This document shows, piece after piece, positions 1-5,186 of a stretch of DNA of 22,128 nt (position 1 is the first letter of the stretch; every line of letters starts with the position of its first letter). The notes beneath the pieces are model-generated. The model was not told the origin of the DNA, searched no databases, and was given only the letters and a program-made list of their open reading frames with translations. Source of the stretch: a virus; the IMG/VR virus record IMGVR_UViG_3300010392_001217, positions 1-22,128 of that record. One strand, 5' to 3'. A program made the translations under genes and the position numbers.

Positions 1-114
1 CTTTTCCAAATCCTGGGCGAGGGGATGCCATTTCCCTTTCTTCACGTAGTAGTAGCGCCCGTGTTTCAGGTAGACACAGGCAGGCAAGTGCCGATCTTTT
101 TTTCGTCTTCTCAT
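1..114 (-). CDS. int: Tyrosine integrase, N-terminal fragment (cut by window edge)
   Basis: Only the first 38 codons are in the window; the rest lies beyond position 1. The visible N-terminus (MRRRKKDRHLPACVYLKHGR, then YYYVKKGKWHPLAQDLEK) is the typical basic arm-binding start of phage tyrosine recombinases: an Arg/Lys-rich leader, the R-x-LP-x-x-VY-x-(K/R)-x-G-x-YY pattern and a short KGKW strand. The catalytic R-H-R-H-Y part cannot be seen, so activity is inferred. Its ATG overlaps the stop of the upstream DUF4224 gene in an ATGA, so the two are translationally coupled. It is the last visible gene of the leftward operon, nearly 4 kb from that operon's promoter. The role would be integration and excision at an attachment site, which should lie beyond the left edge. 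Confidence 0.85.
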   Translation of the reverse strand, partial: MRRRKKDRHLPACVYLKHGRYYYVKKGKWHPLAQDLEK

Positions 115-314
115 CGTGCCAGGCGTAATTGAGGTGTTTTACGTTGATGGTGATCAGCACCGCCCAGGCGCTTCTCGACCACGGACTTTAGCACTTTAAT
201 TGCGCCGTCCGCATCTGTTTCGAATCGATAGCCATGCCGGCGCAGCCAGCGGGCCTGGGCACTGGGCCGACACCTCCCGGTCAGATCGCGCAAGTCTTGT
301 TCGGCTAAAAACAT
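111..314 (-). CDS. DUF4224 family protein, putative excisionase/integrase accessory
   Basis: 67 residues beginning MFLAEQDLRDLTGRCRPSAQ and continuing with ARWLRRHGYRFE. This matches the DUF4224 pattern (FL-(T/A)-x-x-(E/D)-L-x-x-LTG-x-x-RPSAQ-x-xWL-xx-G), a short family regularly encoded directly upstream of phage tyrosine integrases. Size and placement fit an excisionase or recombination directionality factor, but this is inferred from neighbourhood; the fold is probably a small winged-helix or MerR-like DNA binder. The stop overlaps the integrase start by 4 bp. The ATG at 314 follows an A/T-rich leader with only a weak GGA ribosome-binding site, so translation may depend on the upstream gene. 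Confidence 0.8.
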   Translation of the reverse strand: MFLAEQDLRDLTGRCRPSAQARWLRRHGYRFETDADGAIKVLKSVVEKRLGGADHHQRKTPQLRLAR

Positions 315-337
315 CGAAAATTATTCCAATTTTATTC

Positions 338-547
338 CTAAGAACTTCCCGGTGGCGTCCTGCAGTTAGCAGGAATCCCAGAACAACCACAGGAAGCCGC
401 GTGCAGGCATTCCCCGTCGTCGTTGTGGTAGCCCTCGTGATGGCCACACGGACAGAGCTTTGGATTGTTGTTTGGGTAACACCATGACGGCACGTAAGGC
501 CCGTCATCAGGCGGCCCCTTATAGGAATCAGAAACTGGTCCTGGCAC
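338..547 (-). CDS. Small cysteine/histidine-rich zinc-binding protein
   Basis: 69 residues, GTG start chosen because GGGAGGA lies about 6 bases upstream. The centre holds a dense metal-binding pattern: C23, then CPCGHH (C32, C34, H36, H37), H41, C47, H49, C53, C55 and C62. The arrangement C-x-CGH-x4-H-x5-C-x5-C-x-C looks like a compact zinc-ribbon or knuckle found in small phage early proteins. No catalytic motif is visible and I do not recognise a named function; binding a nucleic acid or a host protein is the simplest guess. It sits in the distal part of the leftward operon between the ASCH-like protein and DUF4224. The long opposite-strand frames here have no ribosome-binding site or family resemblance and are treated as shadows. 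Confidence 0.6.
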   Translation of the reverse strand: MPGPVSDSYKGPPDDGPYVPSWCYPNNNPKLCPCGHHEGYHNDDGECLHAASCGCSGIPANCRTPPGSS

Positions 548-595
548 TACAATTCCTCCCAGGGATTCTCTCCCGTCTCATCAATCAGCGCCCGG

Positions 596-1144
596 CTAAA
601 TTCGTTGAAATTCAACAGCCCATACCCATGGATTAATTTTCCATGAGCCTGGCCCGTTGATTGATTCCCACAGGACAGCAAATCGGTCTATGACTTCATC
701 ACCGTCGATCTCACCATCTTCTAGTGCATTTAGCTCAATTCCCTCGGCGATAGCGTCTGCGGGGAAAATGGTTTGCAGTCTTTCAACGAATATATGGCGA
801 ATTTCCAGCCAAATACGAGCGTGTTTCTTTGGCATAAAAATTGATGGTGTCCATTTAATCTCGTTGTCAGGCTCAAGCATTCCATCGTCTTCTTCAGTAG
901 CCTTATAAATCGGCCCACCAGGACTTTCGCAAAAAGTCTCTCGCACCCATAGCAAGTCGCCCGGTTCTCCGTATGGGCATCGAATCGGTTTACTGGTTTT
1001 AAAGTCATATAGGCTGGAACCGTCGCCAAGATTGTCGAAGCAGTCTCTTTGTGGTTTCACAACTCTGCGTGTCATGGTCTTATGGCCTTGCAGGATCGCT
1101 TGTACCATTGGGGTGCTGAATAAAATCGGACGCTCTTTGCTCAA
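596..1144 (-). CDS. ASCH-like phage protein
   Basis: 182 residues from a TTG start. The start was chosen because GGAGAGG stands just upstream and TTG overlaps the previous stop in a TTGA. The N-terminus (SKERPILFSTPMVQAILQG, then HKTMTRRVVKPQ) carries the ASCH-superfamily signature: a strand, a helix ending in (L/I)-x-GxKTxTRR, then VKP. The middle has CPYGEPGDLLWVRETF, a conserved pattern in this phage group in which G-D-L-LWVRE is typical. The C-terminus ends in NPWVWAVEFQRI, also typical. ASCH domains have a PUA-like RNA-binding fold and some act as nucleases, deaminase-like enzymes or modified-base readers; the role in this phage group is unknown. It is an early leftward gene. Family assignment is fairly sure, function is not. 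Confidence 0.75.
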   Translation of the reverse strand: MSKERPILFSTPMVQAILQGHKTMTRRVVKPQRDCFDNLGDGSSLYDFKTSKPIRCPYGEPGDLLWVRETFCESPGGPIYKATEEDDGMLEPDNEIKWTPSIFMPKKHARIWLEIRHIFVERLQTIFPADAIAEGIELNALEDGEIDGDEVIDRFAVLWESINGPGSWKINPWVWAVEFQRI

Positions 1145-1575
1145 TTCACCCCTCTCCAAATAAAATCGCCCTTGTCCTCGACCATGGCGGGTTCGGTGTC
1201 TTTGCAGGGGCATACATGCCCTCTAAGATGCTCGGCAACTGGCATCCAGAAATTGCGCACGACACCGCCGGGAACGTGGTTATCTTCGTCCGCATCCTCG
1301 AGCCCGAACTGCTTTATTACAAATCGTGCGTCGTTTCTATCAGCCCGAACAATGTCGGAGCCAACGCGCCTGGATAGGCTCACGTGATACTCGGGCCCCT
1401 TGTCAATGTCGTCAGCGTCACGCGCCACTTCGACGCAAGACATCACGCAAAGCAGCCTTTCAACGTGCATCCAATAATGGCCGAAATATCCTTGGGTAAA
1501 CTCCCGGGGAATCTCTCCCAGGAACCGCCATTCAGCCGTGGTTTTAGGTGCCAGTGGTTGGATAATCACATTCAT
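1141..1575 (-). CDS. Hypothetical phage protein with C-terminal CPC motif
   Basis: 144 residues from ATG 1575 (MNVIIQPLAPKTTAEWRFLG). The frame stays open further upstream, but GGAGCGAAG sits right before this ATG and the ATG overlaps the upstream stop (ATGA), so the shorter start is preferred. The centre, EYHVSLSRRVGSDIVRADRN followed by DARFVIKQFG, resembles short phage proteins that begin with a W/Y-x-H-(V/I)-S-(V/L)-S strand (DUF7694-like), but the match is loose. Near the end stand HLRGHVCPC and acidic residues. No signal peptide or membrane segment is seen. It is tightly coupled to both neighbours. I do not recognise a function. Confidence 0.65.
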   Translation of the reverse strand: MNVIIQPLAPKTTAEWRFLGEIPREFTQGYFGHYWMHVERLLCVMSCVEVARDADDIDKGPEYHVSLSRRVGSDIVRADRNDARFVIKQFGLEDADEDNHVPGGVVRNFWMPVAEHLRGHVCPCKDTEPAMVEDKGDFIWRGVN

Positions 1576-1796
1576 AATCTTCGCTCCGTATCTTTTTCTG
1601 GCCAAACCAGCGCGTCCGCTTTGCCAGTGAAAACCAGCCAGGCCACCTTGAATCGATTCACCATCGATGGGTCTCCAAGCCTCCTGGCAGGAACCCACAT
1701 TCCGTCGATGGGCGTGGCGGCATGGTTTAGTGCCCTCTCCTTGATGAGCAAATCAGTAACTTTCTCAACACTCGGTCCCCATCGATTCAGCATCAC
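1572..1796 (-). CDS. Small hypothetical phage protein
   Basis: 74 residues, starting either at GTG 1796 (GTGA overlap with the upstream stop) or at the adjacent ATG 1793; the sequence begins MMLNRWGPSVEKVTDLLIKE. The stop overlaps the next ATG in an ATGA. It is kept as a real gene, rather than the longer overlapping frame, because this chain of 4-bp overlaps is continuous along the whole operon. It has an amphipathic N-terminal helix, a central VPARRLGDPS loop and a hydrophobic segment FKVAWLVFTGKADALVWP. No family recognised; cytoplasmic by appearance. Confidence 0.6.
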   Translation of the reverse strand: MMLNRWGPSVEKVTDLLIKERALNHAATPIDGMWVPARRLGDPSMVNRFKVAWLVFTGKADALVWPEKDTERRL

Positions 1797-2356
1797 GCCA
1801 GCACCCCAACCGCCGCCAATATAAAAATGGCCACCAGAAGCAACAATTTGGAAACCTCTAACGGATTAACTTCGGGACGGCCTGGCCGCCTCAGTCCGGG
1901 CTCCACTGCTCGGGGCACATGATTGCTGCATTCTGGAGGCGGGAATTGTTCTTCTTCGGCGTCCAAGGGAAGGCCCGTCTCAAGCCACTTCATAAACCGG
2001 CGGATCGATTTCCGATCAGCCGCTACGCAGTCCTCTCCCTGATCGTCAGAGAACCGAATCCAGAGTAAATTAAGTAGCCTGACAGGCAGGGGCTTAGGGT
2101 CGTGCTTGAGAATCTCGCGATACAGGGTCAGCATGTCCGATGGGTGCAAGCCTGGACCACCGACGCCGCGAACGCGTTCAGCCCAATCACCCAGGGATTC
2201 CAGGTGGTCGCCCATTGGCTCATTGTCACAGCAGGAACCGCATGAATTGCTAACCAGCGTCCACCAGCTATCATCTGTGGATTCGGATTCATGCCACTCC
2301 CGCCAAAGAGCTCCGCAGACCTTGCAGCGGTGTGTTGGTGCAACTTTCTGATTCAT
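1793..2356 (-). CDS. Zinc-ribbon protein with C-terminal membrane anchor
   Basis: 187 residues. The N-terminus has two cysteine pairs, CKVC (C11, C14) and CGSCC (C39, C42, C43), forming a likely zinc ribbon. A middle helical region follows, and the last 20 residues (VSKLLLLVAIFILAAVGVLA) are a pure hydrophobic segment ending exactly at the C-terminus, as in a tail-anchored membrane protein. The segment just before it is basic and proline-rich (GLRRPGRPEVNP), giving a positive-inside flank, so the ribbon should face the cytoplasm. I do not recognise a family. Membrane location and expression from the early leftward promoter make a host-interaction or exclusion role possible; that is inference. 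Confidence 0.65.
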   Translation of the reverse strand: MNQKVAPTHRCKVCGALWREWHESESTDDSWWTLVSNSCGSCCDNEPMGDHLESLGDWAERVRGVGGPGLHPSDMLTLYREILKHDPKPLPVRLLNLLWIRFSDDQGEDCVAADRKSIRRFMKWLETGLPLDAEEEQFPPPECSNHVPRAVEPGLRRPGRPEVNPLEVSKLLLLVAIFILAAVGVLA

Positions 2357-2374
2357 TGCGCGGATTCCTTATCG

Positions 2375-2677
2375 CTATCCCACTCTGGAATAAATAGCTG
2401 GCAGTGGCCGCCAGGCGACAACATAGTCATTGATGTAGACGTTGGCGTAGTCCCAGTTAAAAACGGTCTCCCACCACCCCTCGTGAAAAAAGAAGGCATC
2501 TTTTTCCTCGCAGTACTCGTCGTAGTCATCTTCCTCTCCCGTTGTCTCTTCGAAGAAGCGCGGCAGGTGGTGACCGACTACCCGGTACATCTTTCTGCGC
2601 GAATCACGGCAAAGCACCAAGACTGGCTTTCCGGGCTCTGGTTTAGTGTCGGGGGATATCCAGCCAGTTTTATTCAC
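2375..2677 (-). CDS. DUF551-like phage protein
   Basis: 100 residues from a GTG start preceded by GGGAGG with good spacing. The N-terminus GWISPDTKPEPGKPVLVLCR and the C-terminal VVAWRPLPA match the DUF551 plan: W-I-S near the start, P-E-x-G-x-x-VLV, and a W-x-P-LP ending. DUF551 proteins are short and common in phage early operons; no biochemical role is established. An acidic stretch (EETTGEEDDYDEYCEEKD) lies in the middle and is unusually dense. It follows a 40-residue membrane protein in the same operon. Confidence 0.7.
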   Translation of the reverse strand: MNKTGWISPDTKPEPGKPVLVLCRDSRRKMYRVVGHHLPRFFEETTGEEDDYDEYCEEKDAFFFHEGWWETVFNWDYANVYINDYVVAWRPLPAIYSRVG

Positions 2678-2689
2678 CGTGAAACCTCC

Positions 2690-2812
2690 CTACTCACGCC
2701 AACCGTGATCTGCGCCAGGTTCTTCATCGGTATCCAGGCCGATTAAGATGGCGAGTATCGCGGCGATCAGTGTGAAAATAATTCCAGCAAGAAATCCGAA
2801 TAAGAATTCCAT
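2690..2812 (-). CDS. Small single-pass membrane protein (40 aa)
   Basis: A 40-residue reading frame starting at ATG 2812 with GGAGG 9 bases upstream and stopping at TAG 2690. The first half (MEFLFGFLAGIIFTLIAAIL, continuing AILIG) is one strong membrane-spanning helix; the tail LDTDEEPGADHGWRE is acidic and soluble. It fills an otherwise unexplained gap between two operon genes and has one of the best ribosome-binding sites in the region, so it is likely expressed. No family recognised. Small membrane peptides in early phage operons may disturb host membranes, exclude other phages or modulate lysis; which of these applies cannot be told. Confidence 0.65.
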   Translation of the reverse strand: MEFLFGFLAGIIFTLIAAILAILIGLDTDEEPGADHGWRE

Positions 2813-2828
2813 GGTCAGCCCTCCGTGG

Positions 2829-3059
2829 TTACTCGTCAGGTTCTTCGACAATCAGGAACCGCAGGTCCAGGTCGGTCTCTTCCGGGCACACGCCCAGGAT
2901 GAGCTCACGCTCACACGCCTGGTCGGTGTCCTCTTCGTAGGGCTCGACAGCGGCAGCCGGCTCGTAGTTCCAATCCTGGAAGCAGCTGATCAAGCTGCCG
3001 TTGTCGATGAACCAGGGTGCGGTGAAGGTTGCGAAAATGATTGAGCAGAATGTAGACAT
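2829..3059 (-). CDS. Small hypothetical acidic phage protein
   Basis: 76 residues from ATG 3059, preceded by AGGAGA. The N-terminus (MSTFCSIIFATFTAPWFIDN) is hydrophobic but short and broken by Pro and Asp, so it is a doubtful signal or membrane segment. The rest is very acidic (EPYEEDTDQACERE, DLDLRFLIVEEPDE) with a few cysteines. No family recognised. It is collinear with the leftward operon, with short gaps on both sides. Confidence 0.6.
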   Translation of the reverse strand: MSTFCSIIFATFTAPWFIDNGSLISCFQDWNYEPAAAVEPYEEDTDQACERELILGVCPEETDLDLRFLIVEEPDE

Positions 3060-3089
3060 GGTGTTCTCCTGTGTTTATTGCGTTGCTTC

Positions 3090-3521
3090 CTATTGCTTGA
3101 ATTGCCTGGAACCGCCGTTCTTGGCGAATAGGCGCAGGTCCTTTGTGGCGCGCTCTGCCTCTATCGCTGTCTCGAATACAAACCCGTCCTCGGCAGCCTT
3201 CAGGTGCGCGGGCACTCCGTCGTCGAAGGTGATCTTGGTGTTGTGGTGGTCGTAATCAGAAATGTCGACAACGAAGTAGGTGCCACCCACTTCGGGATGC
3301 TCGACCGGCTCGTGCTGATAGTCGCCGTAATACCAGCTGATGGGCTTTGCTTTGATGATGGCGTCAGAGAGCCTCAGCACGTTCAGGTCGTCGAGGTCAT
3401 GCCGCTCGTCTAGCTGACCGCGTAGCCGGTATTCATACCGCGACATGACCTGCTCCAGGCTCAGGTTGGTTTTGGTCATCGTGTCCGCTATCTCGTATAA
3501 AAGATTGGCTTTATCGCTCAT
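3090..3521 (-). CDS. Hypothetical early phage protein
   Basis: 143 residues from ATG 3521; AGGAG stands about 10 bases upstream. The N-terminal 70 residues are helical and charged (MSDKANLLYEIADTMTKTNL, then RYEYRLRGQLDERHDLDDLN). The second half looks like a small alpha/beta domain (GGTYFVVDISDYDHHNTKIT), with FDDGVPAHLKAAEDGFVFET after it. No membrane segment, cysteine cluster or catalytic pattern is visible. I do not recognise the family. It is the third or fourth gene transcribed from the leftward promoter. Confidence 0.65.
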   Translation of the reverse strand: MSDKANLLYEIADTMTKTNLSLEQVMSRYEYRLRGQLDERHDLDDLNVLRLSDAIIKAKPISWYYGDYQHEPVEHPEVGGTYFVVDISDYDHHNTKITFDDGVPAHLKAAEDGFVFETAIEAERATKDLRLFAKNGGSRQFKQ

Positions 3522-3533
3522 CGGGCAGTGCTC

Positions 3534-3902
3534 CTAACAGTTCGGGGATTGATCGTTCCCCACCAGGATGTAGTGGGGAACCGCTTTCTCGCTGTCGGAT
3601 CGGTCCAGCTGATGGAACCGCAGGTGCTTACCGCAGACCTTCCGCAACGAGTTGAATTTGTCGAAATAGAAAACGCGATCTGGAAAGATCGCCGGGCCAG
3701 TCACCTGGAAGCCGGCCTGCAGAGACTCACCGCCAGGGATGACGCCGACGATCTCGCCGTAAGCCGACTGATAAGCGCCTGGCAGGACCACCAGGTACAC
3801 GTCGGATCCGGCTGCCACCAGGTAGCGATCGCGCGATCGGTCCTGTGCGATCGCCGGCAGGGTGACCAGGATTAAGATGATCAGAAACCTGGCCATGATC
3901 AC
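3534..3902 (-). CDS. Putative secreted or periplasmic phage protein
   Basis: Up to 122 residues. Either GTG 3902 (GTGA overlap with the upstream stop) or ATG 3896 could be the start; no strong ribosome-binding site separates them, suggesting coupling. MARFLIILILVTLPAIAQ is a textbook Sec signal peptide: Arg, then a long hydrophobic core, then an AIA-Q cleavage site. The mature part has mainly beta-type sequence (RYLVAAGSDVYLVVLPGAYQ) and two cysteines near the C-terminus that could form a disulfide. It is encoded second in the leftward operon, so it would be exported early. No family recognised. A periplasmic exclusion or host-modifying factor is possible but inferred only from location and signal peptide. 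Confidence 0.65.
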   Translation of the reverse strand: MIMARFLIILILVTLPAIAQDRSRDRYLVAAGSDVYLVVLPGAYQSAYGEIVGVIPGGESLQAGFQVTGPAIFPDRVFYFDKFNSLRKVCGKHLRFHQLDRSDSEKAVPHYILVGNDQSPNC

Positions 3903-4024
3903 ATCGGCGCTATCATGAGGCTGTAGGGAACCGTGGCCGCCAGGGCAGCCATGATCAGGTATTCAAGGCAGATCAGCGTCCAGCGCCAGGCAGTTGCTAT
4001 TCGTTGTTTGGTGGTGTTTTTCAT
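3899..4024 (-). CDS. Small membrane protein (41 aa), first gene of leftward operon
   Basis: 41 residues from ATG 4024 with GAGG upstream (leader GAGGTCAGAGT before ATG), ending at TGA 3899. The sequence starts with a basic stretch (MKNTTKQRIATAWRW) followed by a hydrophobic segment (TLICLEYLIMAALAATVPYS). This gives a positive-inside, single-span topology. Its stop overlaps the next start by 4 bp. It is the first gene after the leftward promoter and operator, so it is probably the earliest and most strongly expressed product. No family recognised. Confidence 0.65.
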   Translation of the reverse strand: MKNTTKQRIATAWRWTLICLEYLIMAALAATVPYSLMIAPM

Positions 4025-4049
4025 ACTCTGACCTCATTTGTTCGGGGCC

Positions 4050-4078
4050 AGAATACAAGACAAACTTGTATTTATCAA
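4050..4078 (-). promoter_or_regulatory. Leftward early promoter (PL-like)
   Basis: On the minus strand, TTGATA (4078-4073) and TATTCT (4055-4050) are separated by exactly 17 bases, a good sigma70 promoter. Transcription would begin near 4043 and reach the first leftward start (4024) after a short leader that contains GAGG. The operator palindrome fills the spacer, so repressor binding would block the promoter. Confidence 0.75.
4052..4072. promoter_or_regulatory. Operator, left (ACAAG-N5-CTTGT)
   Basis: Perfect 8-bp inverted repeat AATACAAG-N5-CTTGTATT. The core ACAAG-N5-CTTGT has the same half-site and spacing as the two sites between cI and cro (5111-5125 and 5159-5173). It occupies the spacer of the leftward promoter. 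It probably binds the CI-like repressor and/or the Cro-like protein. Confidence 0.75.
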
Positions 4079-4090
4079 TAAATAAAAAAT

Positions 4091-4106
4091 GGTTTCACGT
4101 GAACCG
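4091..4106. promoter_or_regulatory. parS-like palindrome (candidate ParB-binding site)
   Basis: GGTTTCACGTGAACCG agrees with the bacterial parS consensus TGTTTCACGTGAAACA at 13 of 16 positions, including the unbroken core GTTTCACGTGAA. It lies between the leftward promoter and the start of the rightward membrane-protein gene. It may be a host ParB site, a binding site for another regulator, or a chance palindrome. No parA or parB gene is in the window. Confidence 0.35.
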
Positions 4107-4129
4107 GTTGCCAGGAATACAATTTGCCA

Positions 4130-4480
4130 ATGGAAAATCTCGGGAAAACAGCGGGATTCGTGGCGCTGCTGCTGGCAGCCTGGGTCGGTCTTATCGTGTA
4201 CAGCAACCAGGCAGTGGATCCTGGCAGCTACGAGATCCTGGGAGGGCAGGCCATATTCACGTTTGTCGAAGTGGATCCGCAAACAGGCGTCAGTGACTCT
4301 GAACTTGCCCGGCTATCGAATCAGATTTGCGACGGGGAGCCAGTTTGTGGCGTGATGTACTGGACTGACAGGAGTGAGGCAGCCACCGAGCTGCCAATGA
4401 CTGAAGCCCAGCTCGAGTCGATGCTGGCTCAATTCAACATCAACCGGAATACTGGGCTGGAAGAACTCGTACGGTTTTGA
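4130..4480 (+). CDS. Single-TM membrane or secreted protein between PL and cI
   Basis: 116 residues from ATG 4130 (MENLGKTAGFVALLLAAWVG); a TTG two codons earlier is possible but has no better support. Residues 8-25 are one hydrophobic segment (GFVALLLAAWVGLIVYS) acting as an anchor or uncleaved signal; the remaining 90 residues face outward and contain two cysteines (NQICDGEPVCGVMYW) that could form a disulfide. It is the only rightward gene left of cI. It diverges from the leftward operon and converges with cI, with a 4-bp gap and no terminator. A weak TACAAT (4118-4123) would start RNA almost at the ATG. Its position suggests expression in lysogens (a conversion or superinfection-immunity gene), but this is inference; no family recognised. 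Confidence 0.6.
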   Translation: MENLGKTAGFVALLLAAWVGLIVYSNQAVDPGSYEILGGQAIFTFVEVDPQTGVSDSELARLSNQICDGEPVCGVMYWTDRSEAATELPMTEAQLESMLAQFNINRNTGLEELVRF

Positions 4481-4484
4481 GTGT

Positions 4485-5099
4485 TTAGGTGGTGAAGTCC
4501 TGGAACAGGACGGCATATTCCACTTTGCCGATGCACTTTGCCTCGGGGTCGGTGATCGTGCCGTAGTCTTTATTGATCGCCTGTAGGATTTTCTCCGGTC
4601 CATTTTTCCTGAAACGCCTGCATACTACCTCTCCGTCGGCCAGGTTGAATATTCCTATTTTCCCTGCCGATATGGATTTTGAGGGACGGACAATCAGGGT
4701 GGCACCTTCCGGGATAGAGCCTGCCTCGTCACCGTGCATCGAGTCATCTTGCATGATCGTGGCAAACCAGTTGCTTTCCACGACGCCGTAGAACAGCGTG
4801 AAGGTGTCGACGGATTTCAACGATCTTGGAAAGTTCGAGATTTGCTTGTCGGTGAGTAACGGCAGGCTGTTTATCTGGGGTTCCGTGTTGCCGTCCGGGG
4901 AGTGGTGCTGGTTACCGAATCGTAGCCAGCCGGCGTTGACGCCGATTACCTGTGCAATTTTCTCGATTCGTCGAGGGTTCAGGACCTCTCCTGACTCGAT
5001 TTGATTGATTGCCTGTTGTGATAAGCCAACGGCATCGCCCAGTTGTTTTTGAGTGATACCAGCCTTGATTCTGGCGTCACGAAGTCTCTTCCCTAACAT
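4485..5099 (-). CDS. cI: CI-like repressor: XRE-type HTH plus S24 (LexA-like) domain
   Basis: 204 residues, ATG 5099, preceded by AAGGTG. Residues 1-58 are an XRE/Cro-CI helix-turn-helix (ARIKAGITQKQLGDAVGLSQ, then QAINQIESGE). Residues about 100-200 are a peptidase S24 domain, with the nucleophile region MQDDSMHGDE (Ser120) and the strand DGEVVCRRFRKNG. When this strand is aligned with lambda CI (EFTFKKL, Lys192), the catalytic Lys position is Arg161 here. The linker (64-99) contains no Ala-Gly self-cleavage pair. The protein therefore looks like a DNA-binding dimer with a possibly cleavage-dead C-terminal domain, implying an inducing signal other than simple RecA-stimulated self-cleavage. 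It diverges from cro, with operators between, and should maintain lysogeny by repressing both early promoters and controlling itself through the operator in its leader. Confidence 0.9.
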   Translation of the reverse strand: MLGKRLRDARIKAGITQKQLGDAVGLSQQAINQIESGEVLNPRRIEKIAQVIGVNAGWLRFGNQHHSPDGNTEPQINSLPLLTDKQISNFPRSLKSVDTFTLFYGVVESNWFATIMQDDSMHGDEAGSIPEGATLIVRPSKSISAGKIGIFNLADGEVVCRRFRKNGPEKILQAINKDYGTITDPEAKCIGKVEYAVLFQDFTT

Positions 5100-5110
5100 A
5101 AAATCACCTT

Positions 5111-5125
5111 ACAACTTCCAGTTGT
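5111..5125. promoter_or_regulatory. Operator in cI leader (ACAAC-N5-GTTGT)
   Basis: ACAACTTCCAGTTGT is a perfect inverted repeat with the same spacing as the other two operators. It lies 12 bases upstream of the cI start, inside the expected cI leader RNA, so occupancy would lower cI transcription (autoregulation or Cro action). Confidence 0.65.
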
Positions 5126-5138
5126 GGCAGACAAAACT

Positions 5139-5167
5139 CTAATATTGGTTGCCAAAAAACAAGTCCA
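5139..5167 (-). promoter_or_regulatory. Possible cI maintenance promoter (PRM-like), weak
   Basis: On the minus strand TGGACT (5167-5162) and TATTAG (5144-5139) are 17 bases apart, each matching four of six consensus bases. The weakness is typical of promoters that need activation by a neighbouring bound repressor. Its -35 overlaps the operator at 5159-5173. Confidence 0.4.
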
Positions 5168-5178
5168 GCTTGTATATT
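5149..5178 (+). promoter_or_regulatory. Rightward early promoter (PR-like)
   Basis: TTGCCA (5149-5154) and TATATT (5173-5178), 18 bases apart, each differ from the sigma70 consensus at one position. The expected start of transcription is about 5184-5187, at or next to the cro ATG (5187). The cro message would then be leaderless or nearly so. The operator at 5159-5173 covers the spacer and the first base of the -10. Confidence 0.7.
5159..5173. promoter_or_regulatory. Operator at PR (ACAAG-N5-CTTGT)
   Basis: ACAAGTCCAGCTTGT shares the half-site and 5-base spacer of the left operator. It sits between the -35 and -10 of the rightward promoter and also overlaps the -35 of the proposed cI promoter, so bound protein could shut off cro while affecting cI. 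Confidence 0.7.
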
Positions 5179-5186
5179 TGCGACCC

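Noticed and set aside
200-487. Plus-strand frame opposite the zinc-binding and DUF4224 genes
   Set aside because: No ribosome-binding site and it opposes a minus-strand operon with continuous overlaps and clear start signals.
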